Assembly (NCBI GenBank): GCA_017436765.1
Contig: JAFSCM010000052.1
Location: forward strand, 1-35,827
Length of the DNA stretch: 35,827 bases
Origin: Oscillospiraceae bacterium
GTDB taxonomy: Bacteria > Bacillota > Clostridia > Oscillospirales > Ruminococcaceae
Direction: 5' to 3'
Positions 30,228 through 35,827 of this stretch are shown here, piece after piece. Made by a program: the position numbers and the translations under genes. The notes below the pieces were generated by a model. That model had not been told where the DNA came from. It was given only the letters and a program-made list of their open reading frames with translations, and did not search any database. Positions within the stretch are counted from its first letter, which is position 1; each line of letters begins with the position of its first letter.

Positions 30228-32200
30228 AGATAACAACAGCAAAGACAGCGGGCTTCTGTTTCGGCGTAAAAAGAGCAGTAAACCTGACTTATAATCTTGC
30301 AGAAGAAGGTAAAAAAGTTGCAACTCTGGGTGAGCTTATCCACAATAAACAGCTGGTGGCAGACCTTGAAAAGCAGGGTGTTATAACCCTTGAAAACACC
30401 CTTGTTCCGGAGGGTTATGAGGTGGTTATCCGCAGCCACGGCATAGAAAAATCAGTGTGTGAAGAGCTTGAAGCAAAGGGTGTTGTTACCCACGATGCAA
30501 CCTGTCCTTATGTAAAAAAAATTCACCGCATTGCAGAAAAAATATCTGCGGATGGTAAAATATTGCTGGTAATGGGCAACAAAAAACACCCTGAAGTACA
30601 GGGAATTGTAAGTTACTGCAGCACCGAAAGTTATGTTTTTGACGAGCCGGAACAGCTGGAAATTTGGCTCAGAGAAGGTGAAAACAGCAAAATGTCTTTT
30701 GCTGTGGTTGCCCAGACAACATATATGTTAAAAAAATGGCAGGAATGTGTAAATATCATTAAAAAAGTATGTACAAATCCCGAAATATTTGATACAATAT
30801 GTAGAGCAACACAGGAAAGACAGCTTGAAGCAGAGACTCTTTCCAAAAGCAGTGATGTTATGGTTGTAATAGGAGGAAAACATTCCTCCAATACACAGAA
30901 GCTTGTTGAAGTATGCAGCAAAAACTGCAGAACAATAAGCATCGAAACAGGTAATGAGCTCTCGCCAGAGCTTTTTATAAATATTCAAAATGTGGGCGTC
31001 ACAGCAGGTGCAAGCACCCCGGCGTTCATAATTCAGGAGGTACTTAATAACATGAGCGATATGAATCGTGACTTAGAAATGGACTTTGGAGCGATGCTCG
31101 CAGAATTCGAAGGTTCTGAAGTAAAACTTCACAGAAATGCTGTTGTAAACGCAACAGTTGAAAGCGTAACAGCTAAAGAAATCATCGTTTCTGTTCCAAA
31201 CTGCCGTTACACAGGCACAGTAAAGGCCAGCGAATTTTCTGCTGACCCAAGTGCAAAGCTTGAAGAATTAGTAAAGAAAGGTGACGAGCTTACACTCATC
31301 GTTATTAAAACTGACGACAACGCAGGCGAAGTTCAGCTCTCCAAAAAGAGACTTGACGAACGTGAAGGCGAAGGCGCAGTTGAAGCTGCAGCACAGAGCG
31401 GTGAAATTCTCACAGCTAAAATTGCTGAAGCAGTTAACGGCGGTCTCGTTGCTTTTGTTAAAGGCGTTAGAGTATTTATTCCAAAATCTCTCGCTGCAGG
31501 CAGAAACGAAAATCTTGAAGACTTGGTAAAAACAGAACAGCAGATCAAAATTATCGAATGCTCCAGAGACGGTGGCAGAAGAAAAGTTATCGGCTCCATC
31601 AAAGCAGTTAAAGATGCTGCTACAAACGAACTCAAAGAAAAATTCTGGGCAGAAGTTGAAGAAGGCAAACACTACACAGGTACAGTTAAATCCCTTACAA
31701 GATACGGTGCATTTGTTGATATCGGTGGCGTAGACGGTCTTGTTCACATGTCCGAAATCACATGGGAAAAAATCAAACACCCGGCAGAAGTTCTTACAGT
31801 TGGTCAGGAAATCGACGTATTTGTTAAATCTTTGGACAGAGAAGCTGGCAAAGTTAGCCTCGGTCACAAAAAAGAAGAGGACAACCCATGGGCTAAATTC
31901 GAAACAGAATACCCAATCGGTACAATCTTCACAGCAAAAGTTGTTTCCATCACAAAATTCGGCGCATTTGTAAAAATCCTTCCAGGCGTAGATGGTCTTG
32001 TTCACATTTCCGAAATTGCTTGGGAAAGAGTTGAAGATCCTAACACAGTGCTTAAAGTTGGCGAAGAAGTTAGCGTTAAACTCATCGGTGTAGACCTTGA
32101 AGCAAAACGCGTAAGCCTCTCCATCAAACAGACAAAAGAAGCACCTGTTAAAGAAGAAGCTCCAGCTGAAGAAGAAGCAGCAGAAGAAGTTGCTGAATAA
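30224..32200 (+). CDS. ispH: IspH - ribosomal protein S1 fusion
   Basis: The 658-residue protein combines two functions. Residues 1-275 are HMBPP reductase (last step of the MEP isoprenoid pathway, making IPP and DMAPP), with the three [4Fe-4S] ligands Cys12 (GFCFGVKRAV), Cys94 (DATCPYVKK) and Cys193 (TICRATQERQ). Residues of about 295-640 hold four S1 RNA-binding domains; the last two are the clearest (TGTVKSLTRYGAFVDIGG with GLVHMSEI, and VVSITKFGAFVKILPG with GLVHISEI). The C-terminal 25 residues are acidic and Ala/Glu-rich. Such fusions are known in clostridia. Oddly, an AGGAGG and an in-frame ATG sit at the junction, and Leu codon CTG occurs in the IspH part but not in the S1 part, so S1 may also be made alone. 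Confidence 0.95.
   Translation: MKITTAKTAGFCFGVKRAVNLTYNLAEEGKKVATLGELIHNKQLVADLEKQGVITLENTLVPEGYEVVIRSHGIEKSVCEELEAKGVVTHDATCPYVKKIHRIAEKISADGKILLVMGNKKHPEVQGIVSYCSTESYVFDEPEQLEIWLREGENSKMSFAVVAQTTYMLKKWQECVNIIKKVCTNPEIFDTICRATQERQLEAETLSKSSDVMVVIGGKHSSNTQKLVEVCSKNCRTISIETGNELSPELFINIQNVGVTAGASTPAFIIQEVLNNMSDMNRDLEMDFGAMLAEFEGSEVKLHRNAVVNATVESVTAKEIIVSVPNCRYTGTVKASEFSADPSAKLEELVKKGDELTLIVIKTDDNAGEVQLSKKRLDEREGEGAVEAAAQSGEILTAKIAEAVNGGLVAFVKGVRVFIPKSLAAGRNENLEDLVKTEQQIKIIECSRDGGRRKVIGSIKAVKDAATNELKEKFWAEVEEGKHYTGTVKSLTRYGAFVDIGGVDGLVHMSEITWEKIKHPAEVLTVGQEIDVFVKSLDREAGKVSLGHKKEEDNPWAKFETEYPIGTIFTAKVVSITKFGAFVKILPGVDGLVHISEIAWERVEDPNTVLKVGEEVSVKLIGVDLEAKRVSLSIKQTKEAPVKEEAPAEEEAAEEVAE
31035..31054 (+). 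promoter_or_regulatory. Internal ribosome binding site and start codon for a separate S1 protein
   Basis: Inside the fusion, AGGAGG (31035-31040) lies 11 nt before an in-frame ATG (31052, residue 277), right between the IspH and S1 parts. Starting here would give a 382-residue S1-like protein beginning MSDMNRDLEMDFG. Use of this start is inferred; the codon shift beginning at this point supports it. Confidence 0.5.
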
Positions 32201-32223
32201 TCAGTTCTAATAACAAGAAAATT

Positions 32224-32252
32224 CACCCCTGCTTTGCGGCAGGGGTGTCTTT
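32224..32252 (+). terminator. Intrinsic terminator after ispH-S1
   Basis: A perfect 9-bp stem (CACCCCTGC, 32224-32232, with 32239-32247) is followed by a short T-rich stretch (TCTTTA). The U-tract is weak. Confidence 0.7.
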
Positions 32253-32331
32253 ATGATAAACTTTATTTGCGGCAGAAATATCAGAATTTCAGTACAATGT
32301 GCGGAAGCATTTCTGCTGCGGGAGGAAAGTT

Positions 32332-32865
32332 ATGTATGTAGTAAAATATATCAGATACGGTTCTGAGGAATATCAGGAAACACTTAAACTCCGCAACGAA
32401 GTTATGCGCAAACCTTTGGGAAGAAGCATATATGACGAGGATTTTTCCTGCGAGGCAGACCAGATTATCATAGGTGCCTTCGAGACTAACAGTATGTTTT
32501 CCAATCTGCTTATAGGCTGCGGCGTTCTGTCATATCAGGGGGACAATACCTGGATGGTTGAATATCTCTGTGTTGACACAGTTCTACAGAAAAAAGGTGT
32601 TGGCTCTGCACTTATGCAGTGTATGGAAAAAATAGCTATGGACCGCGGTGCAACAAAGATGACACTGGATGCACGCATCAAAGCCATTGACTTCTATCAG
32701 CGTTTCGGTTATATCCAGAAGGGTGAAATTTTCCACAAGGAAATTGCTCCGGGCGGACATGTGGTTATGGAAAAAGAACTTCATCCTATGCCAAAGGAAC
32801 ATAAACACGAACACGGCGAAGGCTGCGGCTGCGGCTACGATCATCATCACCATCATAATCATTAA
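32332..32865 (+). CDS. GNAT family N-acetyltransferase with His-rich tail
   Basis: The protein has 177 residues from the ATG at 32332, with GGAGG 6 nt before it; the frame is open a further 11 codons upstream. The fold is ElaA-like/GNAT: LRNEVMRKPLGRSIYDED, then motif A in VEYLCVDTVLQKKGVGSALM, then IDFYQRFGYIQKGEIFHKEI, a standard GNAT ending. The acceptor is unknown. The last 22 residues are unusual, with about ten His plus Cys and Glu (KEHKHEHGEGC then DHHHHHNH), a likely Ni, Zn or Cu binding tail. It is monocistronic and is followed by a strong terminator. Confidence 0.88.
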   Translation: MYVVKYIRYGSEEYQETLKLRNEVMRKPLGRSIYDEDFSCEADQIIIGAFETNSMFSNLLIGCGVLSYQGDNTWMVEYLCVDTVLQKKGVGSALMQCMEKIAMDRGATKMTLDARIKAIDFYQRFGYIQKGEIFHKEIAPGGHVVMEKELHPMPKEHKHEHGEGCGCGYDHHHHHNH

Positions 32866-32868
32866 GAT

Positions 32869-32904
32869 AAACAAACACCGTAGATTGCTCTACGGTGTTT
32901 GTTT
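32869..32904. terminator. Bidirectional terminator
   Basis: A perfect 16-bp stem (AAACAAACACCGTAGA, 32869-32884, with 32889-32904) has a 4-nt loop and then TTTT. It separates the GNAT gene from the convergent DUF3048 gene. Confidence 0.9.
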
Positions 32905-32994
32905 TTTATCCTTTTATTCTGTTATTCTTTCAGAATTACAGTTGTTATGCGGAACACAACTTTTTACATCATCGGAAGATTATCGGAACTCAGA

Positions 32995-34173
32995 TTAATT
33001 TTCCTCGCTGCTGTCGTCGGAACCTTCTTCTTTGTCGGACTCTGTTTCTTCGTTGCTGTCATCGCCGCTGTCATCATCAGATGGCTGCATTTCTCCGTTT
33101 CCTTCAATGTTCTGGTCAGGTCCCTGGATTTTCAGTGTTTCAACCATATCATCTTCAATCACTGCAACATAGGTTTTGCCCACATTCATCTGAACAGGCA
33201 TACCTTCGAGGTCAAATATCTGCAGAGGTTCTTCAGGCTGACCTTTTGTCCAGGTTACAGGGATGTATTTTCCGCCGTAGAAATAATAGCCTTCCCCGGC
33301 TGTCAGGTCAAATGCCGTGCAGAGTCCGTCAGGGTAAATGGAAACATTGGTGTTGAGCAGCAGTACATTTTCAAAGGCAATCTGGTTGCCGGTGGATTCA
33401 TCTATCTGCGGTGCACCGAAAGTGTTTTTGTAATATCTGTTGTCTTCTGCGTTGTAGTGCAGGGAGGCATCTGCATAGCTGGAGAACATAAAGTAGATAT
33501 CTGTTGCGTCCAGTCCGCTGTCAAGGGTAACAGGAGCTTCGCGGTAATCTGCAAAGTTGAATGCAGGGTACAGGTTGCCGTTGATGGAAAGACCTGTTTT
33601 GCGCATACCTTCCTCAATCATGCCGTCATCTGTGTACCAGCAGTGTTCGTGAGCATATTTTGTTGCTCTCTCTGCATCAAATACAAAGCTGGAAACCCCA
33701 AGGTAAAGGCCGTCAATATCCTGATAATGGTAGAAGTTCAGCATATCTGTTGCATAGATACTTGTGCCGATATGAACATAGATTGCGTTGAGAGGCAGCA
33801 TAAACTGCACAAACTGGTCACGGGCAGAACGGATTGGCCCTACATCTTCAACCTTGTCTATGTCGGAATAAACTGCCATAAGACGGGTTATACCGCCTTC
33901 AGTTACCATTTCGTAGATAATTTCCGCAGCCTCAATGCCCGACTGCGGCATTGCAAATTTGGAGTTGTCCACCATAACGGCAACAGGTCTCATGGTAGCC
34001 AGTTCTTCAAATTCCAGTTTTTCACCTGTAATATAGTTATAGGAGCGTTCTTCCACAGGTTCAGGTGTAATCTCCGGCTGAATTTCGCTTTCAGGCTGAG
34101 GGTCGGAAGAACCGCATGCGGTCATACTCAGTGAAAGAATAAGTGCTAAGAAAAGTGATATGAATTTTTTGAT
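32995..34173 (-). CDS. DUF3048 (YerB-like) lipoprotein
   Basis: The mature part matches DUF3048: a region starting RPVAVMVDNSKFAMPQSGI, then EMVTEGGITRLMAVY and VGPIRSARDQFVQF. A lipobox (LSMTACGSS) puts the lipid-bearing cysteine at residue 20, so the protein is an extracytoplasmic lipoprotein. The last 45 residues are almost entirely Asp, Glu, Ser and Asn. The function of the family is unknown. The start is unusual. No ATG, GTG or TTG lies near the AAAGGGGG ribosome binding site; by alignment with the paralogue at 35450, translation starts at an ATC 7 nt after it (AUU one codon earlier is also possible). A TTG at 34221 would lie inside the end of the DUF368 gene. It follows that gene by 34 bp and is probably co-transcribed. 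Confidence 0.85.
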   Translation of the reverse strand: MKKFISLFLALILSLSMTACGSSDPQPESEIQPEITPEPVEERSYNYITGEKLEFEELATMRPVAVMVDNSKFAMPQSGIEAAEIIYEMVTEGGITRLMAVYSDIDKVEDVGPIRSARDQFVQFMLPLNAIYVHIGTSIYATDMLNFYHYQDIDGLYLGVSSFVFDAERATKYAHEHCWYTDDGMIEEGMRKTGLSINGNLYPAFNFADYREAPVTLDSGLDATDIYFMFSSYADASLHYNAEDNRYYKNTFGAPQIDESTGNQIAFENVLLLNTNVSIYPDGLCTAFDLTAGEGYYFYGGKYIPVTWTKGQPEEPLQIFDLEGMPVQMNVGKTYVAVIEDDMVETLKIQGPDQNIEGNGEMQPSDDDSGDDSNEETESDKEEGSDDSSEEN

Positions 34174-34207
34174 AATAAAACCCCCTTTAACATTTTTAAC
34201 CTGTATA

Positions 34208-35092
34208 TTACTCTTTGCCAAGGAAAATTGCTGTGATAAAGCCGATAGCAGCAGTTACAGCAGTTGCAATATAGGCAGAGAAAGGAATAACACCATTGTA
34301 GGAGCCGTATGCAATCGGGTCAAGGAAAATACCGATAAGGGACCCGAAAATAAGGCCGAGGATGATATAATATGTTTCTGTATGATATCTGCTCATAAGA
34401 AACTCAATGGCTCTGGAAATAAGTATTGCACCAAGAATCATACCGATACCAAGAGGTGCACAGAATTTTATAATGCTTACAAGAATTGTAAGGTCAAAGG
34501 TCATAAGAAAATCTTTTACAAGGGCAACATAGCCGATAACCACATTGTAAAGGCCCATAAGCATCAGCATAAAGGAACCTGAAATACCAGGAACTATCAT
34601 GGAAGCACAGGCTATGGCGCCGCCGAAAAATGCCTTGATCATGAGGTAAACAGGTACATCGCCCACAACAGCTGTGCCGCCTTCGGCAGTTTTGAGTGTG
34701 GAAAGGAAGATTACAAGTGCAAAGGCAAGAACTGTATAAATCCAGTAGGCTGACTGTTTTTTACCTTTTGGCTGTTTGCTTTTTGCAAGACCGTAAATAA
34801 GCGGAATACTGCCTGCTACAAGGCCTGCAAAGAAACCGCAGGTTGGCAGGGAATAGTTTGTGAGGGTGTAGTCGATAAGCATTGAAAAAACCAGAACACC
34901 CACAACTGCACCTGCACCGAGAGGTGCAAGAAATCTGATATGCTTTTTGATATCTCTTGTAAAATGGTTGATAGCATCAATCATCCGGTCAAAGATATGT
35001 AAAACAACAGCTATTGTACCGCCGGACACACCCGGAATAACATTGGCAACACCAACGATAATGCCTTTAAAAAACAATTTAATATAATCCAT
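34208..35092 (-). CDS. DUF368 family membrane protein (PopT-type polyprenyl-phosphate translocase)
   Basis: The 294-residue protein has about eight to nine membrane helices. Family marks are GIIVGVANVIPGVSGGTIAVV at the start and the second repeat CASMIVPGISGSFMLMLMG, two copies of the re-entrant P-G-x-S-G motif. DUF368 (PopT) proteins were recently reported as translocases that return undecaprenyl phosphate to the cytoplasmic face for cell wall synthesis. The start at 35092 is chosen since GAGG lies 12 nt upstream; 35110 and 35137 are alternatives in frame. The gene is followed by a DUF3048 lipoprotein gene, and another is divergent, which suggests an envelope-related set; a joint role is inference. 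Confidence 0.9.
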   Translation of the reverse strand: MDYIKLFFKGIIVGVANVIPGVSGGTIAVVLHIFDRMIDAINHFTRDIKKHIRFLAPLGAGAVVGVLVFSMLIDYTLTNYSLPTCGFFAGLVAGSIPLIYGLAKSKQPKGKKQSAYWIYTVLAFALVIFLSTLKTAEGGTAVVGDVPVYLMIKAFFGGAIACASMIVPGISGSFMLMLMGLYNVVIGYVALVKDFLMTFDLTILVSIIKFCAPLGIGMILGAILISRAIEFLMSRYHTETYYIILGLIFGSLIGIFLDPIAYGSYNGVIPFSAYIATAVTAAIGFITAIFLGKE

Positions 35093-35142
35093 AATGAATA
35101 AAAACCTCATTAAATAATAGTATACATAATTAATCAATTTAT

Positions 35143-35171
35143 AGTATATCGCAAATTATACTTTAATACAA
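35143..35171 (-). promoter_or_regulatory. Putative promoter of the DUF368-DUF3048 operon
   Basis: On the minus strand TTGTAT (35166-35171) and TATACT (35143-35148) are 17 nt apart, about 50 bp before the chosen start. Confidence 0.5.
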
Positions 35172-35239
35172 GCAGAATAGGGCGAACTTTTGGTGAAATA
35201 TGTTTTAACAGACTGTAAACGATGACATCAGGAAAGATA

Positions 35240-35288
35240 ATTGCAGGTATAACGGATTGCAGGATAATTTTGGACAAATTGTCCAAAA
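35240..35288. promoter_or_regulatory. Candidate operator region between divergent envelope genes
   Basis: A perfect palindrome, TTTTGGACAA-A-TTGTCCAAAA (35268-35288, 10-bp arms, 1-nt centre), lies 5 bp after a direct repeat of ATTGCAGG (35240-35247 and 35256-35263). It sits between the divergent promoters of the DUF368 operon and the second DUF3048 gene. The binding protein is unknown. Confidence 0.5.
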
Positions 35289-35347
35289 AACATCCCTTAA
35301 AATTGTGGCTGAGATATAATATTTTACAATTCACTGATATTTTTTAC

Positions 35348-35376
35348 TTTACAAACAACGGGTAAAATAGTAATAT
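35348..35376 (+). promoter_or_regulatory. Putative promoter of the second DUF3048 gene
   Basis: TTTACA (35348-35353) and TAATAT (35371-35376) are 17 nt apart, leaving a leader of about 65 nt. Confidence 0.5.
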
Positions 35377-35449
35377 ATAAGGTAGAATAATTTGTGTTTC
35401 CAGACCATATATTGTGTGGAAATGTAAACAACAGACACGGAGAAAAGTT

Positions 35450-35827
35450 ATGAAAAAATTGTTATCTTTAATGTTGGCAATGATTCTGGCTCTTTCCATG
35501 ACAGCCTGCGGCGGTGATACACCTGCTGCACCTGCAGAGCCAACACCGGAACCAACACCTACACCAAGACTTTACTTCCCTAATCCATTTACAGGGGAAC
35601 AGAAAACATCTTCCTTCAAAGACGGTCAGAGAGCTATCGCAGTTATGGTTAACAACATCTCTTCCTGCCGTCCGCAGAGCGGTTTGTCCCAGGCTTCTAT
35701 CCTTTTTGAAACAAAGGTAGAAGGCGGTATCACACGATTTATGGCTATTTTTGAGGACTATACAACACTTGACGACGTTGGTCCTGTAAGAAGCGGCCGT
35801 GACCAGTTCCTGCGTCTTATCATGCCG
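35450..35827 (+). CDS. DUF3048 (YerB-like) lipoprotein, 3' end beyond the window
   Basis: The first 126 codons are visible and the frame is open to the window end. A signal peptide (MKKLLSLMLAMILALSMTA) leads to a lipobox cysteine at residue 20 and a Pro/Thr/Glu-rich spacer (PAEPTPEPTPTP). Then the DUF3048 domain begins: RAIAVMVNNISSCRPQSGLS, VEGGITRFMAIFEDY and VGPVRSGRDQFLR. It is clearly a paralogue of the protein at 32995-34173, with the same lipobox position. GGAG lies 7 nt before the ATG. It is divergent from the DUF368 operon. The function of the family is unknown. Confidence 0.9.
   Translation, partial: MKKLLSLMLAMILALSMTACGGDTPAAPAEPTPEPTPTPRLYFPNPFTGEQKTSSFKDGQRAIAVMVNNISSCRPQSGLSQASILFETKVEGGITRFMAIFEDYTTLDDVGPVRSGRDQFLRLIMP

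Noticed and set aside
28947..30323. A 458-codon open frame antisense to cmk and plsC
   Set aside because: It crosses two well-identified genes and encodes a Cys/His/Phe-rich sequence without any recognisable motif.

Overview
The window looks like a chromosomal stretch of an anaerobic, moderately AT-rich member of the Bacillota, most likely class Clostridia. The signs are strong AGGAGG-type ribosome binding sites, TTGACA/TATAAT promoters (many with an extended TG -10), an IspH-ribosomal protein S1 fusion, ECF and ABC-F proteins, a DUF3048 lipoprotein pair and Fe-S enzymes. No rRNA, tRNA, CRISPR array, prophage or transposase gene was seen. The most highly expressed-looking genes (tryptophanase, its transporter, the SDR, the S1 half of the fusion) share a strict codon set, with ACA for Thr and almost no CTG for Leu.

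Region 1 (1-5400) is an amino-acid degradation module: a GNAT gene, a YheO/DauR-like PAS-HTH regulator, and, divergently, a tryptophanase-like lyase followed by an NSS-family (TnaT-like) transporter. A structured leader precedes the lyase. A terminator with a possible competing anti-terminator lies between lyase and transporter. Region 2 (5400-8500, minus strand) holds a rhodanese, YqeY, and a two-gene operon of an FMN-dependent alpha-hydroxy-acid dehydrogenase and a YdfG-like SDR. Region 3 (8500-11100) is an Fe-S assembly module (cysteine desulfurase, IscU, Rrf2/IscR) with two matching operator repeats at its promoter. Region 4 (11100-12530) is a cobalamin-riboswitch-controlled operon of a DUF4430 protein and an ECF S component.

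Region 5 (12500-17800) has divergent MATE and MFS transporters, then an htpG operon on the minus strand with a CIRCE-like operator and a downstream 108-residue protein resembling only sigma-70 regions 1.2-2.4. Region 6 (17900-24350) has two M24 peptidases around a family-II-pyrophosphatase-like DHH protein, an EamA/SfsA pair, and a ferredoxin-FrhB protein. Region 7 (24400-27350) has an ABC-F gene and a small, compositionally different GNAT-MazG cassette flanked on both sides by related repeat blocks of about 80 bp. Region 8 (27500-32250) is a BaiN/HI0933 flavoprotein, cmk, plsC and ispH-S1 cluster. Region 9 (32300 to the end) has a GNAT with a His-rich tail, a DUF3048 lipoprotein, a DUF368 (PopT-type) membrane protein, and a second DUF3048 lipoprotein cut by the window end.

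The observations most worth following up are the sigma-region-2-only protein in the htpG operon, an internal ribosome binding site and codon-usage switch inside ispH-S1 that suggest a separate S1 product, the tandem Rrf2-type operators, the repeat-flanked cassette, the probable AUC start codon of one DUF3048 gene, and the uncharacterised leader and attenuator of the tryptophanase operon.
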